A stretch of DNA of 64,000 nt from Leifsonia shinshuensis (GCF_031456835.1 NZ_JAVDVK010000001.1:682001-746000), one strand, 5' to 3'. Counted from the first letter of the stretch, positions 19,275 through 28,491 are shown. Notes: generated from the sequence alone by a model not told the origin. A program made the numbers and translations.

Positions 19275-19519
19275 GGTAGAGCTCCTGGGTCGCGTGACCG
19301 GCGGCCGGTCGGCCGCCGCGGTCCGAGACTGGACCGGGCGCGGCGCCCGCGGCATCCGGGAAACCCCCACCGCCGTCCCCGCTGGACACGGAATTGGGGG
19401 GAACCCCGCAGCGGCAGGGTGCGTGTGTGAACCCCTTCATCCGCCGAGCGCGTCTCGCAGCGGACGGAAAGCGCCGCCGACTAGGATTTCGACAACGACC
19501 GACGACCCGAGGGATGCCG
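19275..19519. promoter_or_regulatory. Divergent intergenic region, hydrolase operon / LCP gene
   Basis: These 245 bases hold no convincing gene. On the plus strand TAGGAT (19482-19487) is a good -10 box for the LCP gene, with GAGGG at 19509-19513 as its ribosome site. No clear -35 or operator was found for either direction. Confidence 0.45.
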
Positions 19520-20869
19520 ATGACCGATCTGCCGCGACGTCACCAGCGCGCCCGCGGACCGGAGGGCGTGCGTCACGGCCGGCTGCCGCGGAGGCGTGGC
19601 GGCGTGGCGGCGCTCAAGCTGCTGGCCGCACTCGTCGCCGTGGTGGTCGTCAGTGTCGGCTCGGTCGCGGCCTACGCCGTCTGGGATGTCGCCCACTCGA
19701 TCAAGACCGGCGTCCACCTCCAGGCGCTGCCCGGCCACTCGGCGATCCCGCAGGACATCCCGAACGTGTCCGCGATACCCGGCGGCGTCAACCTGCTGCT
19801 CGCCGGCACCGACAGCCGCAGCGACCTGGGCGGGGTCTACAACAGCGCCGACGAGCAGGATGCGAGCAGCGGCGCGGGCAACAACGACGTGACGATGCTG
19901 CTGCACATCGCCCAGGACCACAAGAGCATGGTCGTGGTCAGCTTCCCCCGCGACCTGATGGTCCCCATCCCGGACTGCCCGTCTCCCGACGGTCAGGGCA
20001 CGATCGACGGCAGCTCCTACGCCCAGTTCAACACCGCGCTCTCCCGCGGCGGGCTGAACTGCGTCGTGGCCACCGTGTCCAAGATGACCGGCCTCACCAT
20101 CCCGTTCGCCGCGGTCATCAACTTCAACGGCGTGAGCGCGATGTCGAGTGCGGTCGGCGGCGTGACCGTCTGCCTCGCCAGCCCGGTCACCGACGACTAC
20201 ACCAACCCGCCGCTCGACCTCCCGGCCGGTGAGAACACGATCGTCGGGGATGTGGCGCTGTCGTTCCTGCGCAGCCGCCACGGCGTGGGCGACGGCAGCG
20301 ACCTGGGCCGAATCTCCAACCAGCAGGTGTTCCTCTCGGCGCTCGCCCGCAAGGTCGTGAGCGGCGGCGTGCTGTCCAACCCGGTCGAGCTCTACGCCCT
20401 GGCGAAGGCCGCGGTCAACAACATCACGCCGTCCGAGACGCTCACGAATCCGACGACCCTCGTCCAGATCGCGCTCGCGCTCAAGGACACCGGGCTCGAC
20501 AACATGGTCTTCGTCCAGTACCCGGCGGTGACGGATCCCGACAACCCGAACCGTGTCGTGCCTCAGGACTCGGCGGCGGATGCGCTCGACGAGGCCCTGG
20601 TGAACGACCAGCCGGTCAAGCTGACGGGCTCCACCGGCCGGGCCGCGGAGGATCCGACCGCGACCGCATCGCCGGCGCCCGACGCCGGGGCGGGCGGCGA
20701 ACCCTCGCCGGTGACCCCGGCGACCCCCGCCGCGCCCGCGGCTCCCGCGGCGCCCGCGCCGGGCGCCACCCCGGCGCCGACGGACAGTGCCGGCGCGCCG
20801 GTCGAGCTGCCCTCCACGATCACGGGTCAGACCGCCGCGCAGCAGACGTGCACCAAGGGCAACGACTGA
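19520..20869 (+). CDS. LytR-CpsA-Psr (LCP) family cell-wall glycopolymer ligase
   Basis: The product is about 449 residues. A basic cytoplasmic tail and one membrane helix (about residues 30-53) precede an extracellular LCP domain with NLLLAGTDSR, the NDVTMLLHI segment, VSFPRDLMVPIP and the SFLRSRHG region, which hold the Asp and Arg residues that bind polyprenyl pyrophosphate. LCP enzymes attach teichoic-acid-like or arabinogalactan-type polymers to peptidoglycan. The C-terminal 90 residues are a Pro/Ala-rich linker. The ATG at 19520 is better spaced from GAGGG than the in-frame ATG at 19514. It is monocistronic. Confidence 0.93.
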   Translation: MTDLPRRHQRARGPEGVRHGRLPRRRGGVAALKLLAALVAVVVVSVGSVAAYAVWDVAHSIKTGVHLQALPGHSAIPQDIPNVSAIPGGVNLLLAGTDSRSDLGGVYNSADEQDASSGAGNNDVTMLLHIAQDHKSMVVVSFPRDLMVPIPDCPSPDGQGTIDGSSYAQFNTALSRGGLNCVVATVSKMTGLTIPFAAVINFNGVSAMSSAVGGVTVCLASPVTDDYTNPPLDLPAGENTIVGDVALSFLRSRHGVGDGSDLGRISNQQVFLSALARKVVSGGVLSNPVELYALAKAAVNNITPSETLTNPTTLVQIALALKDTGLDNMVFVQYPAVTDPDNPNRVVPQDSAADALDEALVNDQPVKLTGSTGRAAEDPTATASPAPDAGAGGEPSPVTPATPAAPAAPAAPAPGATPAPTDSAGAPVELPSTITGQTAAQQTCTKGND

Positions 20870-20908
20870 CCTGCTCCGCCTTCCGAGGGGCGGGGCGGGG
20901 CATCGCGC

Positions 20909-20938
20909 TTGCCACGACCGGGGCCGGACACGTTAACT
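20909..20938 (+). promoter_or_regulatory. Promoter of the MFS exporter gene
   Basis: TTGCCA (20909-20914, five of six matches to consensus) and TTAACT (20933-20938) are 18 bases apart. The ATG at 20945 lies six bases after the -10 box, so the transcript would start at or next to the start codon. Confidence 0.6.
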
Positions 20939-20944
20939 GAGGAC

Positions 20945-22342
20945 ATGACCAACACACGGATCGAGCCGATGACGTCGCTCCAGCTTCGGGTGCTCATCAT
21001 CGCGATCCTGTCGAGTTTCGTCGCCTTCCTCGACGGCGCCGTCATCAACGTCGCGCTGCCCGCGATCTCACGGGATCTGGGCGGTGGGCTGCCACTCCAG
21101 CAGTGGGTGGTGGATGCGTACCTCGTCACCCTCGGGTCGCTCATCCTGATCGCCGGGTCGCTCTCCGATGTGTTCGGGCGCAAGCGCGTGCTCTACGCGG
21201 GGCTGATCGGGTTCGGCGTGACGTCGCTGCTGTGCGCATTCGCGCCGACCGGCATCTTCCTGGTGCTCGCGCGGGCACTGCAGGGTGTCGCCGGGGCGCT
21301 GCTGGTGCCGAGCTCCCTCGCGATCATCATCTCCCGCTTCGAGGGGCCCGCTCAGGCGAAGGCGATCGGCCGCTGGACGGCGTGGACGGGCGTCGCGATG
21401 ATCGCGGGTCCCGTGGTGGGCGGCATCTTCGTCGACACCCTCGGCTGGCGCTGGGTGTTCGTCATCAATGTGATCCCGATCGCGATCACGCTCGTGCTGA
21501 TGATGACCCTCGGCACCACGGACACGGGGAGGGGCGGCCGCGTCGACTACGTCGGAGCGGTCCTCGGCTCGGTCGGCCTCGCCGGCACCGTGTTCGCACT
21601 CATCGAGCAGGGGACGTACGGCTGGTCGGACCCGCGCGTCTGGATCCCGCTGGTCGTCGGACTGCTCTGCCTCGCGACGTTCTTCGTGGTCGAGACCCGC
21701 GTGAAGCAGCCGATGCTGCCGCTGGGTCTGTTCCGCGTGCACAACTTCTGGGTCGGCAACATCGCCACGTTCTTCGTCTACGCCGCCCTCTCGTTCGGTC
21801 CGCTGATCGTGACGCTGTACCTCCAGCAGGTCGCCGGGTTCTCGGCCATCGCCGCCGGTTTCGTCTTCATCCCGTCGACCCTGTGCATGCTCCTCCTGTC
21901 CGGTCTGTTCGGCGGTCTGGCCGGGCGTTACGGTCCCCGGCTGTTCATGGCGGTCGGTCCCATGATCGCGGCCACCGGGTTCGTCTGGCTGCTCATGATG
22001 GGCAGCAACGTGAACTACTGGACCACGCTGCTCCCCGCCGTCCTCCTGTTCGGCGTCGGCCTCTCCATCACCGTCGCACCGCTCACCAGCGCGATCCTCG
22101 GCGCGATCCACCCGGAGCAGGCGGGCATCGCCTCCGCCGTCAACAATGCGGTCTCGCGCATCGCGGGCCTGCTGGCGATCGCGGCGGCGGGCATGATCAT
22201 CGGCGGGACGCTCGACACGGCGGGCCTCCACCGCGCGATGCTCACCGCGGCCCTGCTGCTGCTGGTCGGCGGCGTGGTCTCGGCCGTCGGCATCCAGAAC
22301 CGCGCCCGGGCGGCGGCGAAGGTTCAGACCGTGACGGACTGA
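20945..22342 (+). CDS. DHA2-type MFS transporter (14 helices)
   Basis: The product is 465 residues. The EmrB/QacA-type drug exporter pattern is visible: helix 1 with SFVAFLDGAVINVALPAI, motif A variant GSLSDVFGRKRVLYAG, motif C-like GVAMIAGPVVGGIF after helix 5, and about 14 membrane helices. It probably exports toxic compounds using the proton gradient; the substrate is unknown. No regulator is adjacent. It is convergent with the UbiA gene and their coding ends overlap by 19 bases. Confidence 0.9.
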   Translation: MTNTRIEPMTSLQLRVLIIAILSSFVAFLDGAVINVALPAISRDLGGGLPLQQWVVDAYLVTLGSLILIAGSLSDVFGRKRVLYAGLIGFGVTSLLCAFAPTGIFLVLARALQGVAGALLVPSSLAIIISRFEGPAQAKAIGRWTAWTGVAMIAGPVVGGIFVDTLGWRWVFVINVIPIAITLVLMMTLGTTDTGRGGRVDYVGAVLGSVGLAGTVFALIEQGTYGWSDPRVWIPLVVGLLCLATFFVVETRVKQPMLPLGLFRVHNFWVGNIATFFVYAALSFGPLIVTLYLQQVAGFSAIAAGFVFIPSTLCMLLLSGLFGGLAGRYGPRLFMAVGPMIAATGFVWLLMMGSNVNYWTTLLPAVLLFGVGLSITVAPLTSAILGAIHPEQAGIASAVNNAVSRIAGLLAIAAAGMIIGGTLDTAGLHRAMLTAALLLLVGGVVSAVGIQNRARAAAKVQTVTD

Positions 22343-23166
22343 CCGGAGAGCGCCAGCATCGCGACGTCGACGATGGCGCAGGTCATGATGAGCTGCATCA
22401 GCAGGCGCGTCGGGCTGCGGCGCAGCAGCAGGACGACGCCGGCGACGGTCGCCGCCAGGCCGATGACGAGCCCGACGATCAGCAGCGGACGGACGGGAAG
22501 GCCCGGACCGAACGTGATCAGGAGCGTGGCGACCGCGAGCGCCGCGAAGGCGAGCAGCCCGCTGACGCGCGCGCCCAGCCGGTGAGGCAGGCCGCGGATG
22601 CCCGTGCGGGCGTCGTCGTCGAGGTCGGGCAGCACGTTGGTCACGTGCGCCGCCACGCCCAGGAGGGCGCCCGCGACGAACACCCACCACTGGGGGAGCG
22701 CCGGCGTCTCCTGGCCGAGGGTCGCGATGGCGGGCAGCACCCCGAAGGCGACGGCGAACGGCAGCCACGACCAGGCGGTGGCCTTGAGGCCGAGGTTGTA
22801 CGCCCATCCGCTCGCGATCGCGATGACGTGGGCGACCAGCGCGCCTGCGCCGAGCGGGAGGGTGACGAGGATGCCGCCGACGAGCGCCACGAAGGCGGAG
22901 GCACGGACGGTGGCGACGGACACATCCCCACGCGCCGCCGGCTTGTCGGTGCGCGCCACTGCGCGGTCACGCGCCGCATCGAGCCAGTCGTTGCACCATC
23001 CGATGGAGAGCTGGCCCAGCAGGACGGCCAGGGCGAGCACGGCGAGCCGGAGGGGCGGATAGCCGAGGCCGAGTCCGAGGCCCGTCGCGATGACCGTCAC
23101 GACGACGGTGGGGCCGGGATGGCTGGCGAGGAGGAGGGAGAGCACCTTCTTCGCCATGCTGGTCAT
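22324..23166 (-). CDS. UbiA-family prenyltransferase
   Basis: The product is 280 residues with about eight or nine membrane helices. The two Asp-rich motifs of the family are present, NDWLDAARDRA near residue 60 and VLPDLDDDARTG near residue 180, which bind Mg and prenyl diphosphate. It is related to actinobacterial UbiA-like proteins often found alone; the acceptor (quinone, heme or carotenoid type) cannot be told. An in-frame ATG at 23157 is an alternative start. Its upstream region is shared with the divergent lacI-type gene. Confidence 0.88.
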   Translation of the reverse strand: MTSMAKKVLSLLLASHPGPTVVVTVIATGLGLGLGYPPLRLAVLALAVLLGQLSIGWCNDWLDAARDRAVARTDKPAARGDVSVATVRASAFVALVGGILVTLPLGAGALVAHVIAIASGWAYNLGLKATAWSWLPFAVAFGVLPAIATLGQETPALPQWWVFVAGALLGVAAHVTNVLPDLDDDARTGIRGLPHRLGARVSGLLAFAALAVATLLITFGPGLPVRPLLIVGLVIGLAATVAGVVLLLRRSPTRLLMQLIMTCAIVDVAMLALSGQSVTV

Positions 23167-23194
23167 CGTATCCCGATCCCCGGCTGCAAAGATC

Positions 23195-23225
23195 TTGCGC
23201 GAATACGCAAACACTTGCGTACACT
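23195..23225 (+). promoter_or_regulatory. Operator and promoter of the LacI-type regulator
   Basis: A dyad TTGCGCGAATACGCAA (23195-23210) is followed by another TTGCG half-site (23215-23219) and a TACACT -10 box (23220-23225), which lies six bases before the ATG. TTGCGC at 23195 could serve as a -35 with a long 19-base spacer. The same half-sites recur before the sugar operon, so this is probably the regulator's own binding site (autoregulation). Confidence 0.65.
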
Positions 23226-23231
23226 GTCGGC

Positions 23232-24245
23232 ATGTCGAAACGTCTGGCCGAGGTGGCCCGCAAGGTCGGGGTGAGTGAGGCGACGGTGAGCCGGGTGCTC
23301 AACGACAAGCCCGGTGTCTCGGAGGCCACGCGCCGCGCGGTACTCACCGCGCTCGACGTGCTCGGGTACGAGCGGCCGACCAAGCTCCGCGGGGAGCGCG
23401 CGCGCCTGGTGGGCCTGGTGCTGCCGGAGCTGCAGAACCCGATCTTCCCGGCGTTCGCCGAGATCATCGGCGGCGCGCTCGCGCAGAACGGCTACACACC
23501 GGTGCTGTGCACGCAGACGGCCGGCGGCATCACGGAGTCCGACTACGTCGACCTGCTCCTGCAGCAGCAGGTGTCGGGCGTCGTGTTCGTCGGCGGCGCC
23601 TACGCGCAGCAGGATGCGGACCACACGCACTACGGGCGCCTGGCGGACCTCAACCTGCCGACGGTGCTGGTCAACGCGCCCGTGGACTCGCTGCACTTCG
23701 CCACGGTCTCGTGCGACGACACCGTCGCCACGCAGCAGGCGCTGAGCCACCTCCGCTCCCTCGGCCACGAGCGGATCGGGCTGCTGCTCGGGCCGCGCGA
23801 CCACGTCCCGTCGCAGCGCAAGCTGGAGGCGGCGCGCCGGCTGGCCGACGGATGGGGGACGCCTCTGGACGAGTCCCTCGTCGTGCACTCGCTCTACTCG
23901 CTCGAGGCCGGCCAGGCCGCCGCCGCCCGCCTGCTCGCCGCGGGCGTGACGGCGATCCTGTGCGCGAGCGACCCGATGGCGCTCGGGGCGATCCGCGCAG
24001 CACGCCGGGCCGGGCTCTCGGTGCCCGGCGATGTGTCGATCGTCGGCTACGACGACTCTGCGCTGATGAACTGCACCGAGCCTCCGCTGACCACCATCCG
24101 GCAACCGATCGAGCCCATGGGGCGCACGGTGATCGAACTCCTGCTGCGGCAGATCTCGAGCGATTCGGCCCTGCGGGACGAGTTGCTGTTCGAGCCCGAG
24201 CTGGTGGTCCGCGGATCCACCGGCCCGGCCCCGCACATGGCCTGA
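23232..24245 (+). CDS. LacI-family sugar-responsive repressor
   Basis: The product is 337 residues. The N-terminal helix-turn-helix and hinge (AEVARKVGVSEATVSRVLND, then TRRAVLTALDVLGY) are followed by a periplasmic-binding-protein-like effector domain (RLVGLVLPELQNPIFPAF, SIVGYDDSALMNC). It sits directly before the alpha-glucosidase and importer genes and very likely represses them in the absence of a maltose-like sugar. The ATG is directly downstream of a -10 box with no room for a ribosome site, pointing to a leaderless mRNA. Confidence 0.94.
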   Translation: MSKRLAEVARKVGVSEATVSRVLNDKPGVSEATRRAVLTALDVLGYERPTKLRGERARLVGLVLPELQNPIFPAFAEIIGGALAQNGYTPVLCTQTAGGITESDYVDLLLQQQVSGVVFVGGAYAQQDADHTHYGRLADLNLPTVLVNAPVDSLHFATVSCDDTVATQQALSHLRSLGHERIGLLLGPRDHVPSQRKLEAARRLADGWGTPLDESLVVHSLYSLEAGQAAAARLLAAGVTAILCASDPMALGAIRAARRAGLSVPGDVSIVGYDDSALMNCTEPPLTTIRQPIEPMGRTVIELLLRQISSDSALRDELLFEPELVVRGSTGPAPHMA

Positions 24246-24249
24246 AACA

Positions 24250-24326
24250 CGCAATCGCACGCAAAAGTGCGCAAACCAATTACGTATTGTTGAGTTCTTG
24301 CGTCATTCTGTCGGCTTAGCTACATT
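24250..24326 (+). promoter_or_regulatory. Promoter and operator array of the alpha-glucosidase/importer operon
   Basis: CGCAA occurs at 24250, 24260 and 24270, exactly ten bases apart. An opposed TTGCG begins at 24298 and is part of the -35 box TTGCGT (24298-24303). The -10 box TACATT (24321-24326) follows after exactly 17 bases. A repressor reading these half-sites would cover the -35 box. The sequence from TTGCGT through CTGTCGGC is almost repeated at the regulator's own promoter. Confidence 0.7.
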
Positions 24327-24384
24327 TCGGTGAACGACGACGGCGCCGCACGGTCCGTCGGCTCCGACGACCGAAAGGCTGAGC

Positions 24385-26109
24385 GTGGATCTCTCCGTGA
24401 TGGACGGCGACAGCACCGCGACCGCGGCGCGCGGCGCGGGCTTCCCGACGCTTCCCGGCGACGATCCCGACTGGTGGCGCAGCGCGGTCATCTACCAGAT
24501 CTACCCCCGCAGTTTCGCCGACGGGAACGGCGACGGGGTCGGCGACCTCGCCGGCGTCCGCCAGCACCTGCCGTATCTGGCCGATCTCGGGGTCGACGCG
24601 CTCTGGTTCACGCCCTGGTACGCGTCGCCGCTCGCCGACGGCGGGTACGACGTCGCGGACTACCGCCGCATCCACCCGGCGTTCGGCGACCTCGCCGAGG
24701 CCGAGGCGCTCATCCGGGACGCGCTCGCCCTCGGCATCCGCACCATCGTCGACGTCGTCCCCAACCACGTCTCCGACCGTCACCGGTGGTTCCAGGAGGC
24801 TCTCGCGGCGGGACCGGGCTCCCCGGAGCGGGAGCGGTTCTGGTTCCGGCGCGGCCTGGGGCCCGACGGCGACCGGATGCCCACCGGGTGGCGATCGAAC
24901 TTCTCCGGGGACACGTGGACGCGCACGACGAACCCGGACGGCACGCCCGGCGAGTGGTACCTGCACCTGTTCAGCCCGCAGCAGCCGGACCTCAACTGGA
25001 ACCACCCGGATGTGCGTCGCGAGCACGAGGACATCCTGCGCTTCTGGTTCGACCGCGGCGTCGCGGGCGTCCGCATCGACTCGGCCGCCCTGCTGGTCAA
25101 GGACCCGTCCCTTCCCGAAGTGCCCGAGGAGCCGGCGCCGGGCGCGCATCCCACACAGGACCGCGACGAGCTGCACGACATCTACCGCGCCTGGCGGGCT
25201 CTCGCCGACGGCTACCCCGGCGCCCGTGTGCTGGTGGGCGAGCTGTGGCTGCCGGACATCGAGCGGTTCGCGGCGTACCTGCGCCCCGACGAACTGCACA
25301 CGGCGTTCAACTTCGACTTCCTCGCGCGGCCGTGGGATGCTCGCGAGCTCCGCGCCTCCATCGACGAGACGCTGCGGGCGCACGCTCCCGTGCACGCACC
25401 CAGTACGTGGGTGCTGTCGAACCACGACGTCACCCGCGCGGTGACCCGCTACGGCCGCGAGGACTCGTCGTTCGCCTTCGCCACCAAGCGCAAGGGCACG
25501 CCCACCGACCCGGAGCTCGGCCGCCGCCGGGCCCGCGCCGCCGCGCTGCTCACGGCGGCGCTGCCCGGATCGCTCTACATCTATCAAGGCGACGAGCTCG
25601 GGCTGCCGGAGGTGGAGGACCTGCCGGACGAGTTGCGGGAGGATCCGATGCACGAGCGGTCCGGCGGCATCGACCCCGGGCGCGACGGATGCCGGGTGCC
25701 GCTGCCGTGGCGCGGGACCGCCGCACCGTTCGGGTTCAGCCCGGACGGCGCGAGCGCCCCTCCCTGGCTGCCGCAACCGGCGGAGTGGGCCGGGCTCACC
25801 GTCCAGGCGCAGCAGAGCGACCCGTCGTCGATGCTCTGGCTCTACCGGCAGGCGCTGCGCATCCGCCGCGCCGAGCCGGGACTCGGCGACGGCTCGCTGC
25901 AGTGGCTGGACGCCCCCGACGGCGTGCTCGCCTTCGCGCGTGGGCCGGTCTTCACCAGCGTCACGAACCTCTCCGCCGCGCCGGTGCCGCTGCCGGAGCA
26001 CCAGGCGATCCTCCTCAGCAGCAGCCCGCTCGTCGGCGGGCTGCTCCCTCCCGACTCCACGGCCTGGCTGCGCACGCACGCCCGGCCCGCGGGGCACCTC
26101 ACCACCTGA
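24385..26109 (+). CDS. GH13 alpha-glucosidase / oligo-1,6-glucosidase type
   Basis: The product is 574 residues. The GH13 barrel opens with VIYQIYPRSFADGNGDGVGD. Catalytic residues are Asp at about 232 (GVRIDSA), Glu at about 286 (VGELW) and Asp at about 348 (SNHD), all intact. There is no signal peptide, so it acts in the cytoplasm on imported alpha-glucosides such as maltose, trehalulose or isomaltose. The start is GTG at 24385 with GAAAGG upstream. It is the first gene of the LacI-controlled operon, followed at 45 bases by the binding protein. Confidence 0.93.
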   Translation: MDLSVMDGDSTATAARGAGFPTLPGDDPDWWRSAVIYQIYPRSFADGNGDGVGDLAGVRQHLPYLADLGVDALWFTPWYASPLADGGYDVADYRRIHPAFGDLAEAEALIRDALALGIRTIVDVVPNHVSDRHRWFQEALAAGPGSPERERFWFRRGLGPDGDRMPTGWRSNFSGDTWTRTTNPDGTPGEWYLHLFSPQQPDLNWNHPDVRREHEDILRFWFDRGVAGVRIDSAALLVKDPSLPEVPEEPAPGAHPTQDRDELHDIYRAWRALADGYPGARVLVGELWLPDIERFAAYLRPDELHTAFNFDFLARPWDARELRASIDETLRAHAPVHAPSTWVLSNHDVTRAVTRYGREDSSFAFATKRKGTPTDPELGRRRARAAALLTAALPGSLYIYQGDELGLPEVEDLPDELREDPMHERSGGIDPGRDGCRVPLPWRGTAAPFGFSPDGASAPPWLPQPAEWAGLTVQAQQSDPSSMLWLYRQALRIRRAEPGLGDGSLQWLDAPDGVLAFARGPVFTSVTNLSAAPVPLPEHQAILLSSSPLVGGLLPPDSTAWLRTHARPAGHLTT

Positions 26110-26154
26110 AACGCACCATCCACGCAACACATCGCACTCGAAAGGGTCAAGACA

Positions 26155-27531
26155 ATGAAGTCACCACGCACGATCGCGGCCGTAGCCGCGGTCACCCTCG
26201 CCGGAGCGGGTCTCCTGGCGGGATGCTCGTCCGCCGGCGGCGACGCGGCCGACGGCAAGGTCCACATCACCGTCGCCAGCCTCATCCCGGGCAGCGACAA
26301 GGCCGCCTTCAAGGCCTTCGACGACCGGGTGAAGGAGTTCGAGAAGGCCAACCCGGACATCGTCATCAAGTCCGAGGAGTACCAGTGGACGGGCCCGACC
26401 TTCGCGACGCAGCTCGCGGGCGGCACGCTCCCGGACGTGTTCAACGTCCCCTTCACCGACTCGCAGTCGCTGCTGCAGGCCGGCCAGCTCGCGGACATCA
26501 CCGCCGAGGTGAAGAAGCTGCCCTACGCCGACAAGTTCAACGAGAACGTGCTGGCGGTCGCCAAGTCCGGCGACAAGATCTACGGCATCCCGTACGGACC
26601 GTACGCGATGGGCCTGTCCTACAACCGCGAGATCTTCCAGAAGGCCGGGCTCGACCCGGACAAGCCGCCGACCACCTGGGACGAGGTGCGCGCCGACGCG
26701 AAGACGATCGCCGAGAAGGTCCCCGGCGTCGCCGGCTACATGCAGATGACGCAGGGCAACACCGGCGGCTGGGAGCTGACCACCACGGTCTACTCGCGCG
26801 GCGGCCGGATGGAGACCACTGACGGCGGGAAGACGAAGGTCACCACGAACAACCCGGTCACCAAGGAGGCGCTGCAGTGGCTGCACGACCTCCGCTGGAA
26901 GGACGACTCGGTCGGCAGCAACTTCCTGCTCGACTGGAGCGGCATCAACCAGGCGTTCGGCGCCGGTCAGATCGCGATGTACCCCTCCGGCTCGGACGTG
27001 CTCACCTCGCTGGTGCAGCAGAACAACGTCGACCCGAAGAACTACGGCCTGACGATGCTGCCGATCGACAGCGCGAACAGCGACGCCGGAGTGCTCGTCG
27101 GCGGCAACGTGGCGGCGGTCAGCCCCAAGTCGTCGCAGGCGCAGAAGGAGGCCGCGGTGAAGTGGATCGACTTCTACTACATGCAGAAGCTGCTCAACAA
27201 GGAGCAGGCGATCGCCGACGCCAAGGTGCTGGTGAAGTCGAACCAGCCGGTCGGCGTCCCGACGCTCCCGGTGTTCGACAAGGCCACCTACGACCAGAAC
27301 ATGGAGTGGATCGCGGACGAGGTGAACGTGCCGCAGGAGAACGTGGCGCCGTTCACCGACAAGATCTTCGACGCCTCCCTGGTGCCGGAGCCGAACAAGC
27401 ACACGCAGGAGCTGTACGGCGCGCTCGACTCGGTCGTCCAGGCCGTGCTGACGGATGAGAAGGCCGACATCGACCAGCTGCTCAGCAAGGTCGACAGCGA
27501 CATCCAGAAGCTCGTCGACGCCGATAAGTGA
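26155..27531 (+). CDS. ABC sugar transporter substrate-binding lipoprotein
   Basis: The product is 458 residues. The signal peptide ends in the lipobox LLAGC near residue 23, so the protein is a lipid-anchored extracellular binding protein. The body has the family-1 solute-binding pattern (VKEFEKANPDIVIKSEEY, AGGTLPDVFNV, GIPYGPYAMGLSYN). It probably captures alpha-glucoside oligosaccharides. The ATG is preceded by GAAAGG. The stop codon lies within the first unit of a three-copy tandem repeat that also carries the start of the next gene. Confidence 0.94.
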   Translation: MKSPRTIAAVAAVTLAGAGLLAGCSSAGGDAADGKVHITVASLIPGSDKAAFKAFDDRVKEFEKANPDIVIKSEEYQWTGPTFATQLAGGTLPDVFNVPFTDSQSLLQAGQLADITAEVKKLPYADKFNENVLAVAKSGDKIYGIPYGPYAMGLSYNREIFQKAGLDPDKPPTTWDEVRADAKTIAEKVPGVAGYMQMTQGNTGGWELTTTVYSRGGRMETTDGGKTKVTTNNPVTKEALQWLHDLRWKDDSVGSNFLLDWSGINQAFGAGQIAMYPSGSDVLTSLVQQNNVDPKNYGLTMLPIDSANSDAGVLVGGNVAAVSPKSSQAQKEAAVKWIDFYYMQKLLNKEQAIADAKVLVKSNQPVGVPTLPVFDKATYDQNMEWIADEVNVPQENVAPFTDKIFDASLVPEPNKHTQELYGALDSVVQAVLTDEKADIDQLLSKVDSDIQKLVDADK

Positions 27532-27574
27532 CGAATACAGACAAGTGACGAACGCAGACAAGTGACGACACACG
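27524..27574 (+). repeat. Three 17-base tandem repeats spanning the binding-protein stop and permease start
   Basis: Units ATAAGTGACGAATACAG (27524-27540), ACAAGTGACGAACGCAG (27541-27557) and ACAAGTGACGACACACG (27558-27574). Each has an AAGTGACGA core that contains both a GTG and an overlapping TGA. In unit 1 the TGA is the stop of the binding-protein gene; in unit 3 the GTG is the start of the permease gene. The pattern suggests duplication of an original GTGA stop/start overlap. Confidence 0.92.
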
Positions 27575-28491
27575 ATCGACAGCTGAGCCGTCCCCGCCGC
27601 ACGCCCCTCACCTGGGTGCGCGGCGGGGGCCTCAGCTCCCTCCTGTTCCTCCTGCCGATGCTGGTGATCTTCGGGATCTTCTCGTGGTGGCCCATCGTTC
27701 GCAGTGTGGTGATGAGCTTCCAGCACACCAACCTCGTCAGCGCGCCGACCTGGGTGGGCTGGGACAACTTCGTGCAGGTGGTGAACGACCCGCTGTTCTG
27801 GACCGCGGTCGGCAACACCGCCTGGTTCGCCCTGCTGGCGCTAGTGCTCGGTTACCCGGTGCCGCTGATCGCGGCGGTGCTGATGAGCGAGGTCAAGCGG
27901 GCGCGGGGACTGTACAGCGCGCTGGCGTACCTGCCGGTCGTCGTGCCGCCGGTCGTGGCGGTGCTGCTGTGGAAGTTCTTCTACGACGCCCGCCCCGACG
28001 GCGTGTTCAACACCATCCTGGGCTGGGTGGGCATCCCGCCGCAGCCGTGGATCCAGTCGGCGGCGCAGGCGATGCCGTCCCTCGTCGTCGAGGCGACCTG
28101 GGCGGCGGCCGGCGGGACCATCATCATCTACCTGGCCGCGATCACCGGTGTGGCGCCCGAGCTCTACGACGCGGCGGAGGTGGACGGCGCGGGCATCTGG
28201 CACAAGATCTGGCACGTCACCCTGCCCCAGCTGCGCAGCATCCTGCTCATCACGCTCATCCTGCAGATCATCGGCACGGCGCAGGTGTTCCTCGAGCCGT
28301 TCCTCTTCACCGGCGGCGGGCCGGTCGACTCGACGGTGACCATCCTGCTGCTGATCTACCGCTACGCGTTCCAGAACTCGCTCGGCGGCGACTACGGCGC
28401 GGCGACGGCGCTCAGCCTGATGCTCGCCGCCTTCCTCGCCGTGCTGTCGCTCGTGTACTTCCGCCTCACCAAGTCCTGGAGCCAGAATTGA
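27562..28491 (+). CDS. ABC sugar transporter permease (MalF-like)
   Basis: The product is 309 residues with six membrane helices and the permease loop LYDAAEVDGAGIWHKIWHVT (EAA-type motif) that contacts the ATPase. The GTG at 27562 lies in the third unit of the tandem repeat, 31 bases after the binding-protein stop; no strong ribosome site is seen. No ATPase gene is in the operon, so a shared MsiK-type ATPase elsewhere probably drives it, as known in other actinobacteria. It ends in a TTGA overlap with the next permease. Confidence 0.93.
   Translation: MTTHDRQLSRPRRTPLTWVRGGGLSSLLFLLPMLVIFGIFSWWPIVRSVVMSFQHTNLVSAPTWVGWDNFVQVVNDPLFWTAVGNTAWFALLALVLGYPVPLIAAVLMSEVKRARGLYSALAYLPVVVPPVVAVLLWKFFYDARPDGVFNTILGWVGIPPQPWIQSAAQAMPSLVVEATWAAAGGTIIIYLAAITGVAPELYDAAEVDGAGIWHKIWHVTLPQLRSILLITLILQIIGTAQVFLEPFLFTGGGPVDSTVTILLLIYRYAFQNSLGGDYGAATALSLMLAAFLAVLSLVYFRLTKSWSQN

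Noticed and set aside
27524..27574. Tandem repeats as a CRISPR array
   Set aside because: Units are 17 bases with no spacers, no palindromic repeat and no cas genes; they lie across a stop/start junction.
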